Notes: generated by a model not told the origin, from the letters alone. A DNA stretch of 64,000 nucleotides from Streptomyces sp. PsTaAH-137 (GCF_003259365.1 NZ_QLLY01000025.1:1-64000); one strand, 5' to 3'. Positions 50,334 to 58,727 are shown, numbered from the stretch's first letter. Program-made: numbers and translations.

Positions 50334-50780
50334 TCAGCGGCCGGGGGCCCGCTCGGTGACCTCCTGGAGGAACCACTCGTTGCCGTCGGGGTCCTTGAAG
50401 GCGGCGAACGTGCCGTAGCTGGCCCGCTCGGGGTGCGGGCCGGGCACGCGGTGGGCGTCACCGGCGTGGTGGAAGGCGCCGGTCGCGTCGCGGAACGGGC
50501 CCGAGACCTCCACACCGCGGGAGACCAGCTCCTTCCGGGCCGCGAGGATGTCCGTGACGGTCAGCTGCAGGCCGTGGAGCGTGCCCGCCTCCTGCCGGGT
50601 GAGGCCCTCCCCGAAGATGATCGAGCACTCGGAGCCGGGCGGGGTGACCTGCACGATCCGGTAGCCGTCGTGGATCGGGAAGTCGGCGTCGAGGCGCCAG
50701 CCGAGGTGCTCCACGTAGAAGCCCTTGGCGCGGTCCACGTCGGAGACGGGCAGGATGACGACTTCGAGCTTCATGTCCAT
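50334..50780 (-). CDS. VOC (glyoxalase/bleomycin-resistance) superfamily protein
   Basis: This is a 148-residue protein with the two beta-alpha-beta-beta-beta units of the VOC fold: LEVVILPVSDVDRAKGFYVE at the start and FAAFKDPDGNEWFLQEV at the end. These supply the usual metal or ligand positions, with Glu near the end retained. VOC proteins include glyoxalases, dioxygenases and antibiotic-binding proteins. ATG at 50780 is used, and a second in-frame ATG at 50774 is equally possible because the ribosome site is weak. The element at 50847-50865 lies 67 bp upstream. Confidence 0.85.
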   Translation of the reverse strand: MDMKLEVVILPVSDVDRAKGFYVEHLGWRLDADFPIHDGYRIVQVTPPGSECSIIFGEGLTRQEAGTLHGLQLTVTDILAARKELVSRGVEVSGPFRDATGAFHHAGDAHRVPGPHPERASYGTFAAFKDPDGNEWFLQEVTERAPGR

Positions 50781-50846
50781 GGCTGTGGTCTCGCTTTCGA
50801 TGGTTCCGTCATGGGATCGAGTCTTGGGTGTGGGTGTTGTGCGCGG

Positions 50847-50865
50847 CATCAGTCACCTGACGGTG
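50847..50865 (-). promoter_or_regulatory. CACCGTCA-NN-TGACTGATG element before the VOC gene
   Basis: Read toward the VOC gene the sequence is CACCGTCAGGTGACTGATG. The same element with different central bases lies at 56668-56686 and 62687-62705, always in the same orientation relative to the next gene. Confidence 0.55.
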
Positions 50866-50868
50866 TGC

Positions 50869-51294
50869 TCAAGCGGCGTCGGCGTTGATGGTGACGGGGA
50901 TGTTGCCGCGCAGGGCCTTGGAGTACGGGCAGATCTCGTGGGCGGCCAGGGCGAGTTCCTGCGCCGTGGTCCGGTCGACGCCGCCGAGGACGGGGTTGAG
51001 GACCGCGGAGAGGGAGAACTCGCCGTCGTCGCCGTGGGTGAGCGTGATCTCGGCGGTGATGGTGGTGCTGGTCAGCCGGATCCTGCGGGAGGTGGCGGCG
51101 CGGCGGAGGGCGCCGAGAAAGCAGGCGGCCCAGCCGGCGGCGAGGAGCTGCTCGGGGTTGGTCGCGCCGCCGGCGCCGCCGAGCTCCTCGGGAAGGGCCA
51201 GGCCGGTCTCCAACAGGCCGTCGGAGGAGCGGACATGACCGCCGTTCCGGCCTTCTCCGTCGACGTCGACAACGGCGGTGTAACTGACTGCCAT
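50869..51294 (-). CDS. ohr: Ohr/OsmC organic hydroperoxide resistance protein
   Basis: This is a 141-residue Ohr. Both catalytic cysteines are present: the peroxidatic Cys in LLAAGWAACFLGALRRA near residue 60 and the resolving Cys in AHEICPYSKALRGNIPV near 124. The N-terminal Arg/Gly region GGHVRSSDGLLE fits the active-site loop. Ohr reduces organic hydroperoxides with lipoyl-thiol support from lipoamide dehydrogenase-like enzymes, and the flavoprotein two genes on may fit that role. ATG at 51294 has GGGGAG about eight bases ahead. The usual repressor OhrR is not adjacent. Two GTCACC-type sites lie upstream instead. Confidence 0.94.
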   Translation of the reverse strand: MAVSYTAVVDVDGEGRNGGHVRSSDGLLETGLALPEELGGAGGATNPEQLLAAGWAACFLGALRRAATSRRIRLTSTTITAEITLTHGDDGEFSLSAVLNPVLGGVDRTTAQELALAAHEICPYSKALRGNIPVTINADAA

Positions 51295-51354
51295 GACTGA
51301 TGCTCCCCATCTGGGTCGAAAGATCGGTGTCCACCTCACCGGACACTTCTGCGC

Positions 51355-51416
51355 GTCACTGGTTGAGGTGGTGATGCAAGGATGACAATGTTTGCGTCAC
51401 CCGTCAAGACGGTTAC
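51355..51416. promoter_or_regulatory. Two GTCACC-N9-GGTGAC-type sites before ohr
   Basis: GTCACT-N9-GGTGAT at 51355-51375 and GTCACC-N9-GGTTAC at 51396-51416, starts 41 bp apart. The nearer site is about 60 bp before the ohr start. Spacing is close to the pairs at 42102/42144 (42 bp) and 58774/58813 (39 bp). Confidence 0.6.
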
Positions 51417-51432
51417 TACGGTGCCCGCTTGC

Positions 51433-52212
51433 TCAGTAGTGGATCGGGCCCTTCACCCCGCCGCTGGCGATGACGGGGTCACCGTTGAGGGCCACGCTGA
51501 GCGGGCTCGCCAGGAAGGCGACGACAGCCGCCACCTCATCGGGTTCCACGACTCGCCCGATGGAGACGGACGCGGCGAACTGCTGCTCCAGCTCCGCCCG
51601 GCTGCGGCCCATGGCCTCGGCGCGGCGGCCGAGAATGTCGGTGAAGGTCGACGTCCGGGTGGCTCCCGGGTGGACGGCGACGACATTGACGCCGCCCGGG
51701 CCGAGTTCGTCCGCGAGATTCTTCGTCAGGGCGGACACGGCGACGTTGCGGATCGAGCCGACCACCGACCCGCTCTGACGGGCCGCCAGTCCCCCGATGT
51801 TGATGATCCTGCCCCAGCCCCGCTCGGTCATCTCCGGGGCGAACGCGCGGATGCACCTGAGATAGCCGCGCACCTTCACGTTGATCTCGGATTCCAGATC
51901 GTCCTCGGAGATGGATCCGGGGTTGGTGGCGGCGGCGTTGTTCACCAGGATGTCCACACCGCCGAGCCGGTCCCGCACGGTCCGCGCCATCTCCGTCACC
52001 GACGCGTCGTTCCCGGTGTCGGCCGCGACGCCGATGACGTCGGCGCCGGTCTCCGAACGAAGGACCGCCGCCTGCTCCTCGACGTACGAGGCGGATCGGG
52101 CGATCAGCGCGACGGTCGCGCCTTCCTGTGCGAGAGCGCGCCCGACGGCGAACCCGATACCGCGGCTGCCTCCGGTGATGACGGCTCGTCGACCCTTGAG
52201 TTGAAGATCCAT
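51433..52212 (-). CDS. SDR-family protein lacking the catalytic triad
   Basis: This is a 259-residue short-chain dehydrogenase fold. The cofactor motif GGSRGIG (about 14-20) and NNAA (about 92-95) are intact. In the catalytic region the sequence IINIGGLAARQSGSVVGSIR then NVAVSALTKNLADELG aligns so that the usual Ser is Gly, the Tyr of Y-x-x-x-K is Gly and the Lys is Asn. It may bind NAD(P) without normal SDR chemistry. ATG at 52212 has AAGGAG only two to three bases ahead. It is upstream of ohr on the same strand, separated by a 138-bp gap with two operator-like repeats. Confidence 0.88.
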   Translation of the reverse strand: MDLQLKGRRAVITGGSRGIGFAVGRALAQEGATVALIARSASYVEEQAAVLRSETGADVIGVAADTGNDASVTEMARTVRDRLGGVDILVNNAAATNPGSISEDDLESEINVKVRGYLRCIRAFAPEMTERGWGRIINIGGLAARQSGSVVGSIRNVAVSALTKNLADELGPGGVNVVAVHPGATRTSTFTDILGRRAEAMGRSRAELEQQFAASVSIGRVVEPDEVAAVVAFLASPLSVALNGDPVIASGGVKGPIHY

Positions 52213-52543
52213 GGCTCCTTCAAAGTTTGTCGGTCACAGATGTGTGCGTATTCACGATGGATCAGCCCGAAAGCAGGTGGGTGCGGTGACGGCGAGCATC
52301 AGGACTCTCAGGGCCTCGTGAGTGTTCCTGGGCTGAACATACCTACCTCAACATGTGACCGAAGAGCGAGCCATGCACACACGTGTGCAGTCGGCCCGCG
52401 CACTCGAAACAGTCCAATGACGTACGCACCACCACCTCACCCGTGGACGGCACCCGGAGACCGTCAGCCAATCGACGCAGGACCGATGCCGGTCCCGCGG
52501 CCAGTGTGGGAGAAGCCTCATCAGCGACAAGAAGGGCATTCTC
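52213..52543. other. Divergent intergenic region between two SDR genes
   Basis: About 330 bp with no supported gene. It should hold promoters for both flanking SDR genes. CACACGTGTG near 52379-52388 is a perfect 10-bp palindrome. GTCGGTCACAGATGTGTG near 52229 contains a partial GTCAC half-site. Nothing else is clear. Confidence 0.4.
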
Positions 52544-53383
52544 ATGGCTACGACTTGGTTGATCACCGGCGCCTCCCGGGGGTTCGGGCGCGCCTTGGCG
52601 GAGGCGGTCCTCGCGGCCGGTGACCAGCTCGTGGCGACGGCGCGGCGCCCGGAGCAGCTGGCGGATCTGGTCGACCGTCACGGCGACCGGGTGCGGGCGG
52701 TCGCGCTGGACGTCACCGACCAGGCCGCCGCACACGACGCGGTACGAGCGGGCGTCGAAGCCTTCGGCCGCCTGGACGTGGTGGTGAACAACGCCGGTTA
52801 CGCCAACAGCGGCCCCATCGAGGAGATGGCGGACGCGGACTTCCGGGCCCAGTTCGAGGCGAACTTCTTCGGGGTCGTCAATGTCACCCGGGCCGCTCTT
52901 CCCGTACTGCGCGGGCAGCGCTCGGGGACGTTCGTGCAGTTCTCCTCGCTCGGCGGACGAGTCGGCGGTACACCGGGCATGGGCGCCTACCAGAGCGCCA
53001 AGTTCGCCGTGGAGGGCTTCTCCGAGGTGCTGGCGAGCGAGGTCGCCCCGTTCGGGGTGAAGGTCGTCATCGTGGAGCCCGGGGCCTTCCGGACCGACTG
53101 GCAGGGCTCGTCGATGGAACTGCACACCGTGGGTGCCGACTACGAGGAGACCGTCGGCGCCATGAACACGTACCGGGCGGAGAACAACGGCACGCAGCCC
53201 GGCGACCCGGTCCGCGCGGCGGAGGTTCTCATCGGCGCCGTGCGCGACGACGACCCGCCGCGCCGTCTGCTGCTCGGCGCCCAGGCCGTGGCCATGGCGC
53301 TGGAGGCGGGCGAGGCGCGGGCCGCGGAGACGCGGAAGTGGGCCGCGGCCGGCGCCGCCGCGGACTTCCCGGCCGGCGCGTAG
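52544..53383 (+). CDS. Short-chain dehydrogenase/reductase
   Basis: This is a 279-residue classical SDR with motifs TWLITGASRGFGRAL (cofactor), VVNNAGYANSG, catalytic Ser in QFSSLGGRVGG and the Tyr/Lys pair in MGAYQSAKFAVEGFSE. The Asp in LDVTDQ after the second strand suggests adenine contact. Length and the EPGAFRTDW segment match the retinol-dehydrogenase-like SDR group common in actinomycetes. ATG at 52544 has AAGGG about nine bases ahead. The substrate is unknown. It is followed by a related SDR gene after 115 bp, suggesting an old duplication. Confidence 0.92.
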   Translation: MATTWLITGASRGFGRALAEAVLAAGDQLVATARRPEQLADLVDRHGDRVRAVALDVTDQAAAHDAVRAGVEAFGRLDVVVNNAGYANSGPIEEMADADFRAQFEANFFGVVNVTRAALPVLRGQRSGTFVQFSSLGGRVGGTPGMGAYQSAKFAVEGFSEVLASEVAPFGVKVVIVEPGAFRTDWQGSSMELHTVGADYEETVGAMNTYRAENNGTQPGDPVRAAEVLIGAVRDDDPPRRLLLGAQAVAMALEAGEARAAETRKWAAAGAAADFPAGA

Positions 53384-53407
53384 CCAGCCCGGCCGCGTCA
53401 CGTTTCC

Positions 53408-53475
53408 CTGCGACACACCTCTCGCTACGACGCACCTTTCCCTACGGCACACCTCTCCCCCACGACACATCGCTC
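53408..53475. repeat. Four tandem 17-bp repeats in the leader of the third SDR gene
   Basis: Copies are CTGCGACACACCTCTCG, CTACGACGCACCTTTCC, CTACGGCACACCTCTCC and a diverged CCCACGACACATCGCTC, with an exact 17-bp period. The block ends 23 bp before the start codon and just before the AGAAGGAG ribosome site, so it may be transcribed. Confidence 0.8.
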
Positions 53476-53498
53476 ACCGTTCAGAAGGAGATCACTCC

Positions 53499-54356
53499 AT
53501 GTCTCGTAAGACCTGGCTCATCACCGGCGCTTCCAGCGGTCTCGGCAAGGCCCTGGCCGAACACGTCCTGGCCCAGGGCGACCAGGTGGTCGCGACGGCC
53601 GGCTCGACGCGGGCCACCACCGAACTGGCCGCCCGTTACCCGCAGACCGCGCTCGCCGTGAAGCTCGACGTCACCGACGCCGGGGACCGGACGGCGGGTG
53701 TGCGCGCCGCCGAGGAGCGGTTCGGCGGCATCGACATCCTCGTCAACAACGCGGCCATCGACTTCGTCGGCGCCCTGGAGGAGCAGGAAGAGAGCGACTA
53801 CCGCAGGCTGTTCGAGGTCAACTTCTTCGGCGCGGTCGCCCTCACCCGCGCGGTGCTGCCCGGCATGCGGGCGCGGCGCAGCGGCACCGTCGTCAACGTC
53901 TCGTCCATGGACGGGCTGGCGAGCCTGCCCGCGAACGGCTACTACTCCGCCAGCAAGTTCGCGCTGGAGGGCTTCACCGAGGCCCTGTGGCAGGAGATCG
54001 AGCCGGTCGGCCTGCACGCGATGATCATCCAGCCCGGTTCCTTCCGCACCGGTATCGAGAACCGGACGAAGGTCTCCGGCGACGCCATCGAGGACTACGC
54101 GGCCACGGCGGGCGCGTTCCGCGCGATGATGGGCGGTCTCACGCCGGAGATGTTCCCGGGCGACCCGGAGCGGGCCGCCGAGGCGATCCTTCAGGCCGTG
54201 ACTTCGCCGAAGCCCGCCCACTGGGTCGTCCTGGGCAGCGACGCCCAGCGGCGCATCGGGGTCAAGCTCGACCAGTTGCGGGCCGAGTTCGAGGCCGGCC
54301 GGGAGCGGGCGTTCAGCACCGACTTCCCGGGGGCCGCCGAGAACGCGGTGCTCTGA
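53499..54356 (+). CDS. Short-chain dehydrogenase/reductase
   Basis: This is a 285-residue classical SDR, paralogous to the previous gene (both open with TWLITGAS). Motifs are ITGASSGLGKALAEHVL, DILVNNAAIDFVG, catalytic Ser in VNVSSMDGLASLP and Tyr/Lys in YYSASKFALEGFTEAL. It carries the same IQPGSFRTG segment as its neighbour. ATG at 53499 has AGAAGGAG about eight bases ahead. The leader contains a 4x17-bp tandem repeat. A long hairpin at 54381-54442 follows the stop. The substrate is unknown. Confidence 0.93.
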   Translation: MSRKTWLITGASSGLGKALAEHVLAQGDQVVATAGSTRATTELAARYPQTALAVKLDVTDAGDRTAGVRAAEERFGGIDILVNNAAIDFVGALEEQEESDYRRLFEVNFFGAVALTRAVLPGMRARRSGTVVNVSSMDGLASLPANGYYSASKFALEGFTEALWQEIEPVGLHAMIIQPGSFRTGIENRTKVSGDAIEDYAATAGAFRAMMGGLTPEMFPGDPERAAEAILQAVTSPKPAHWVVLGSDAQRRIGVKLDQLRAEFEAGRERAFSTDFPGAAENAVL

Positions 54357-54380
54357 CCGGTACGCCGGTACGAAGGACAT

Positions 54381-54442
54381 GCGGCCTCCGGGCCGGCGGC
54401 CGACGGGACTCCTTCCCGCCGGTCCCGGCTCCCGGAGGCCGC
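54381..54442. terminator. Bidirectional terminator between SDR and aldehyde dehydrogenase genes
   Basis: GCGGCCTCCGGG at 54381-54392 pairs with CCCGGAGGCCGC at 54431-54442, and inner GC-rich arms can extend the stem. The flanking genes are convergent. Confidence 0.8.
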
Positions 54443-54476
54443 CTCCCGTTTCCCACATCCCGTCTCGCGCACCGGG

Positions 54477-55919
54477 TCAGACGGTGATGGTCTTGTACTC
54501 GGTGTACGTGCCGAGGCCGACGGCACCGTACTCGCGGCCGATGCCGCTGGCCTTGAAGCCGCCGAACGGGCCGTCGAAGCCGACGGACGCGCCGTTGACC
54601 GTGACGGTGCCGGTGCGCACCCGGCGGGCGACCGCAAGGGCGTGTTCCTCGTCGGCGGACCAGACGCCACCCGACAGGCCGTACTCGGAGTCGTTGGCGA
54701 TCCGGACCGCGTCGTCCTCGTCCTCGTACGCGATGACGACGAGGACCGGGCCGAAGATCTCCTCCTGCGCGATCCGCATGGAGTTGTCGACGTCGGCGAA
54801 GACGGTGGGCGTCACGTAGTTGCCCTTCTCCAGGCCCTCGGGGATCTGCGGGCCGCCGACGACCAGGCGGGCGCCCTCCTCGATGCCGAGCTGGATGTAG
54901 TCGCGCACCCGCTCCTGCTGGTCGGGGCGGATCATCGGGCCGATGAAGGTGTCGGGGTCGTTCGGGTCGCCGACCTTCAGCGAGCCGACCAGCTCCTTCA
55001 GCGCCGTCACGACCTCCTCGTACGTCTCGCGCGGGGCCAGGATGCGGGTCTGGGCGATGCAGGACTCGCCGTTGTTGAGCAGGGAGCCGAACTTCAGGCC
55101 CGCGACGGCCTTCTCGATGTCGGCGTCGGGGAGGATGATCGCGGCGGACTTGCCGCCCAGTTCCAGGCTGACCCGCTTGAGCTGCTCGCCCGCGATCGAG
55201 GCGATGCGGCGGCCCGCGCGCGTCGAGCCGGTGAAGGCGATCTTGTCGACGTCCGGGTGCGCCACCAGGTGCTCGCTCGTCTCCCGGTCGGCGGGCAGGA
55301 CGCTGATGACGCCCTCGGACAGACCCACCCGCTCAAGCAGCTCGGCCAGGAAACCCATGCTCAGCGAGTTCTCCGGGGACACCTTGAGGACCACGGAGTT
55401 GCCCGCGAGCAGCGCCGGGATGATCTTCGAAGTGGCCGAGGAGAACGGCGAGTTCCACGGGATCACCGCGGCCACGACACCGACCGCTTCACGGCGCACC
55501 ACGCTGCGCACCGGGGACGACGGGTCCGAGGGGGCGAGGGTCTCCTCCCAGCCGAACTCCTCGGCCGCCTTCAGGTAGGCGTTCGCCTGCCGGGTCAGGC
55601 CAGGCTGTCCGGCCCGGGTGAACCAGCCCGCCGAGCCGTTCTCCAGGGAGATGAGATGGGCGACTTTCTCGGCGTTCTCCTCGCGCAGGTCGTTGAACCG
55701 GCGCAGCACCGCGATCCGCTCCGCCGGCGGGGTCAGCCGCCACTCCCCCTTGTCGAACGAGGCACGGGCCGCGGCCACGGCACGGTCGATGTCCGCGGGC
55801 CGCGCCTGGGCCACGCGGCCGATCGGCGACTGGTCGTGCGGCGAGGCGATGTCGAGCAGCTGGGCGTCGCTCGGCTCGACCCAGGAGCCACCGATGAAAA
55901 GCCGGTCGTAGGTGATCAT
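54477..55919 (-). CDS. Aldehyde dehydrogenase (NAD(P)+)
   Basis: This is a 480-residue aldehyde dehydrogenase. Key parts are VIPWNSPFSSATSKI (cofactor and oxyanion Asn), the general-base Glu in VSLELGGKSAAI near residue 247, the nucleophile Cys in NNGESCIAQTRI near 281 and EEIFGPVLVVIAYEDEDD. It would oxidise an aldehyde to its acid. ATG at 55919 begins MITYDRLFIGGSWVEP, the normal N-terminus, and GGAAGAGAG lies ahead. It is divergent from a TetR regulator, with a 7-bp-arm inverted repeat between them, so it is probably the target of that repressor. The substrate is unknown. Confidence 0.94.
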   Translation of the reverse strand: MITYDRLFIGGSWVEPSDAQLLDIASPHDQSPIGRVAQARPADIDRAVAAARASFDKGEWRLTPPAERIAVLRRFNDLREENAEKVAHLISLENGSAGWFTRAGQPGLTRQANAYLKAAEEFGWEETLAPSDPSSPVRSVVRREAVGVVAAVIPWNSPFSSATSKIIPALLAGNSVVLKVSPENSLSMGFLAELLERVGLSEGVISVLPADRETSEHLVAHPDVDKIAFTGSTRAGRRIASIAGEQLKRVSLELGGKSAAIILPDADIEKAVAGLKFGSLLNNGESCIAQTRILAPRETYEEVVTALKELVGSLKVGDPNDPDTFIGPMIRPDQQERVRDYIQLGIEEGARLVVGGPQIPEGLEKGNYVTPTVFADVDNSMRIAQEEIFGPVLVVIAYEDEDDAVRIANDSEYGLSGGVWSADEEHALAVARRVRTGTVTVNGASVGFDGPFGGFKASGIGREYGAVGLGTYTEYKTITV

Positions 55920-55964
55920 GCGCGTTCTCTCTTCCAGTGCTGGTCGGCCCGTCGGGGCACCCTC

Positions 55965-56003
55965 TCTAACTGTCACTTTAATGTAGCACTTGATTTAGTT
56001 AGA
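55965..56003. promoter_or_regulatory. Inverted repeat in the aldehyde dehydrogenase/TetR divergent promoter
   Basis: TCTAACT (55965-55971) and AGTTAGA (55997-56003) are perfect 7-bp arms around 25 bp of unusually AT-rich DNA. The spacing suits two TetR dimers or one looped site. It lies 46 bp before the aldehyde dehydrogenase start and 58 bp before the tetR start. Confidence 0.5.
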
Positions 56004-56060
56004 TGCACATAAAGATGTCCATACGTCAATGATCCTCCCCACCGTCGTTACTCTTGAGGG

Positions 56061-56642
56061 ATGAGAGCCGACGCAGCACGGAATCTGGAAGCAGTCCTGA
56101 CCACCGGGGCACGCATGCTCGCCGCCGACCCCGGCGCGAGCATCGCCGCCATCGCCACCGAAGCAGGCGTCGACCGGCGCACCGTCTACCGGCGCTTCGC
56201 CTCCCGCGACGAACTCCTCGCCGCCATCTACGCATCACGCCTCGACGCCATCGAACACGCCATCGAAGACGCACGACTGCGCGAAGCACCCGTCGCCGTC
56301 GCCCTGCACCGCTACGTCGAGAACATCATCACCGTCAACCGCACCTGGCCCGTCGACCTCACCCGCATGCTCACCGACGACACCGTCCGCCGGCGCCGGG
56401 ACACCTGCATCGCCGAGGTCGACACGTTTCTGCGCCGGGCCGCCGCGGAGGGCCTGCTGCGCCGGGACCAGCCGGAGGGCTGGGCGGGAACACTGCTGCC
56501 CCAGCTGGTGGCCCTCGCCTCGAACCAGCAGGCACACCTGAGCCCGGGGAAGGCGGCCGACCTGGCGGTCGACACCTTTCTGCACGGCATCGGCGCGCCG
56601 TCCGACAGCGGAAGCGGCGCTCCGTACGGCTCAGTCGGATGA
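56061..56642 (+). CDS. TetR-family transcriptional regulator
   Basis: This is a 193-residue TetR protein. The HTH spans about residues 25-50 with IAAIATEAGVDRRTVYRRFASRDELLAAIY. The C-terminal ligand domain is mostly helical and ends in a low-complexity Ser/Gly tail. ATG at 56061 follows GAGGG with no spacer, which is unusually tight for a ribosome site. Translation may be inefficient or use another start. It is divergent from the aldehyde dehydrogenase gene and probably represses it and itself through the repeat at 55965-56003. The ligand is unknown. Confidence 0.9.
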   Translation: MRADAARNLEAVLTTGARMLAADPGASIAAIATEAGVDRRTVYRRFASRDELLAAIYASRLDAIEHAIEDARLREAPVAVALHRYVENIITVNRTWPVDLTRMLTDDTVRRRRDTCIAEVDTFLRRAAAEGLLRRDQPEGWAGTLLPQLVALASNQQAHLSPGKAADLAVDTFLHGIGAPSDSGSGAPYGSVG

Positions 56643-56667
56643 CTGCCCGGTGTCGCGGTCCGTGTCC

Positions 56668-56686
56668 CACCGTCATCTGACTGATG
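56668..56686 (+). promoter_or_regulatory. CACCGTCA-NN-TGACTGATG element before the epoxide-hydrolase-like gene
   Basis: The sequence CACCGTCATCTGACTGATG lies 138 bp before the next start and has the same orientation relative to its gene as the copies at 50847-50865 and 62687-62705. Confidence 0.5.
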
Positions 56687-56823
56687 TATCCGCTTTCGTG
56701 AAGGGCCAGAGTGTGTGCCGTCGGCCGCGTTCCTGACGGGCTGCGGCTTCACACCTGCCCCCTGTCTCCCGGGCACGGAACACACCGCTCACCACTCACC
56801 GTAGACACACGAGAGGGTTTGAC

Positions 56824-57903
56824 ATGATCAACAGGCGTACCTTCAGCAAGGCCGTCGGCCTGGGCACCGGCGCGGCGGCGGTCTCGCTGGCCGGCCTGCA
56901 AGGCGGCGCGTCCGCCGCGACCGTTTCGCGCGGGCCGGGCGGCGGCACCGCTTCCGCCGCCCCCGTCGTGCCCGCCATCACCCCCGGGACCCACACCGAG
57001 TTCGAGACGTTCAAGCACGTCAAGGCGGGCGTCCTGGACATCGGTTACGCCGAACTCGGACCGGCCCACGGCCCGGTGGTCCTGCTGCTGCACGGCTGGC
57101 CGTACGACATCCACAGCTTCGTCGACGTCGCGCCGCTCCTCGCCGACCAGGGGTACCGCGTCCTCGTTCCCTACCTGCGCGGCCACGGCACCACCCGCTT
57201 CCTGTCCCGTCGCACGCCGCGCACGGCCGAGCAGTCCGCCATCGCGCTCGACATCATCGCGTTCATGGACGCCCTGAAGATCCAGAAGGCGACCCTCGCC
57301 GGCTTCGACTGGGGCTCGCGCACGGCGGACATCATCGCCGCGCTGTGGCCCGAGCGCGTCACGTCCCTCGTCTCCACCAGCGGTTACCTGATCACCGACG
57401 TCAAGGCGCAGATGGACCCCCTTCCGCCGGCCGCCGAGCACAACTGGTGGTACCAGTGGTACTTCGCCGCCGACCGCGGCAAGCTGACCATGGAGGACGA
57501 GACGAAGCGCATCGCGCTGTGCCGATACGTGTGGACGCTGGTCTCCCCGAACTGGAACTTCTCGGACGCCGTCTTCGACCGCACCGCCGAGGCGTTCAAG
57601 AACCCCGACTACGCCGCCATCGTGCTCTTCAACTACCGCTGGCGCATCGGCCTCATCGAGGGTGAACACCGCTACGACCGCTACGAGAAGCAGCTCGCGG
57701 CGCAGCCCGACATCCACGTGCCGACGGTCACCCTCGACGCGGCTCTCGACCCCTTCACCGCGGCGCCCGGCGACGGTTCCGGCTACCGCAAGCACTTCAC
57801 CGGCCCGTACCTGCACCGCCTGATCACGGACATCGGGCACAACCTGCCGCAGGAGGCGCCCACCGCCTTCGCCCAGGCCGTGGTCGACGCCGACCACCTC
57901 TGA
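56824..57903 (+). CDS. Tat-exported epoxide-hydrolase-like alpha/beta hydrolase
   Basis: This is a 359-residue protein. The N-terminus MINRRTFSKAVGLGTGAAAV is a twin-arginine signal, so the protein is likely exported folded. The HGWP oxyanion motif is in LLLHGWPYDIHSFVDV and the nucleophile is Asp in LAGFDWGSRTADI, the epoxide hydrolase/haloalkane dehalogenase type rather than a Ser hydrolase. The His is in TDIGHNLPQEAP near the end. ATG at 56824 follows GAGAGGG. It is followed after 65 bp by a creatininase-family gene in the same direction. The substrate is unknown. Confidence 0.9.
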   Translation: MINRRTFSKAVGLGTGAAAVSLAGLQGGASAATVSRGPGGGTASAAPVVPAITPGTHTEFETFKHVKAGVLDIGYAELGPAHGPVVLLLHGWPYDIHSFVDVAPLLADQGYRVLVPYLRGHGTTRFLSRRTPRTAEQSAIALDIIAFMDALKIQKATLAGFDWGSRTADIIAALWPERVTSLVSTSGYLITDVKAQMDPLPPAAEHNWWYQWYFAADRGKLTMEDETKRIALCRYVWTLVSPNWNFSDAVFDRTAEAFKNPDYAAIVLFNYRWRIGLIEGEHRYDRYEKQLAAQPDIHVPTVTLDAALDPFTAAPGDGSGYRKHFTGPYLHRLITDIGHNLPQEAPTAFAQAVVDADHL

Positions 57904-57968
57904 GATCCCCGTATCCGCCGCCGGCCCGGTGCCGCGCACCGTGTCGGCCCGTCCAGGAGGAGCCCTGG

Positions 57969-58727
57969 ATGACCGAAGTCCAGTGGAACCGTCTGACCGC
58001 CGCCGACCTGCGCGCCCTCGCGGCGCGGGACGCGGTGGTGGTGATACCCATCGGGGCCACGGAGCAGCACGGGCCCCATCTGCCCACCGGCGTCGACGAC
58101 TTCCTCGCCACGGAGGTGTGCCACCGGGCGGCGGTGCTGGCCGCCGAGCACACCGGCGTGGTGGTCACCCCCTCGATCCCCACGGGTCTGTCGGAGCACC
58201 ACATGGCCTTCGGCGGCACCCTGACGCTCAGCCTGCCGACACTGCACGCGCTGCTGCGGGACATCTGCCGGTCCGTGATCCGGGTGGGTTTCTCCCGCGT
58301 CCTGATCGTCAACGGGCACGGCGGGAACATGACCGCGCTCAACGCCCTCACTACCGAGCTGACCGCGGAGTTGTCGACGCCGATCGCGTTCGCCAGCTAC
58401 TTCGGCGCCGGACGGGACGTGGTGCGGGACACCCTGGAGACCCAGGACGGCCTCATGCACGCGTGCGAGGGCGAGACGTCCATGATGATGGCGGCCCACC
58501 CCGGCCTGATCCGCGCCGAGCACCTGGCGCGGGCGCACGGACCACGGATCACACTGCCCGCGGAGTCCACCGACCCGTTGTACATGGCCGTGTCCTTCGA
58601 CCGGATCACGGAGACCGGCGTCGCGGGCGACGCCCGGACGGCGAGCGCGGAGAAGGGCGAGCGGATGCTCGCCGGCTGCGCGGCCGCGCTCGCGGACATC
58701 GTCGTGCGGGACCCCTGGGCGACGTAG
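57969..58727 (+). CDS. Creatininase-family amidohydrolase
   Basis: This is a 252-residue metal-dependent protein of the creatininase family. Metal ligands are visible in IPIGATEQHGPHLPTGVDDF (Glu, His, Asp), IVNGHGGNMTAL (His) and HACEGETSMMMA (Glu). Besides creatininase the family includes MftE-type mycofactocin maturation and FAPy deformylase enzymes, and the true reaction cannot be told apart here. ATG at 57969 has AGGAGGAG about seven bases ahead. It may be cotranscribed with the epoxide-hydrolase-like gene. Confidence 0.9.
   Translation: MTEVQWNRLTAADLRALAARDAVVVIPIGATEQHGPHLPTGVDDFLATEVCHRAAVLAAEHTGVVVTPSIPTGLSEHHMAFGGTLTLSLPTLHALLRDICRSVIRVGFSRVLIVNGHGGNMTALNALTTELTAELSTPIAFASYFGAGRDVVRDTLETQDGLMHACEGETSMMMAAHPGLIRAEHLARAHGPRITLPAESTDPLYMAVSFDRITETGVAGDARTASAEKGERMLAGCAAALADIVVRDPWAT

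Noticed and set aside
53408..53475. Tandem repeats as a possible CRISPR array
   Set aside because: The unit is 17 bp with no unique spacers, and no cas genes are present.
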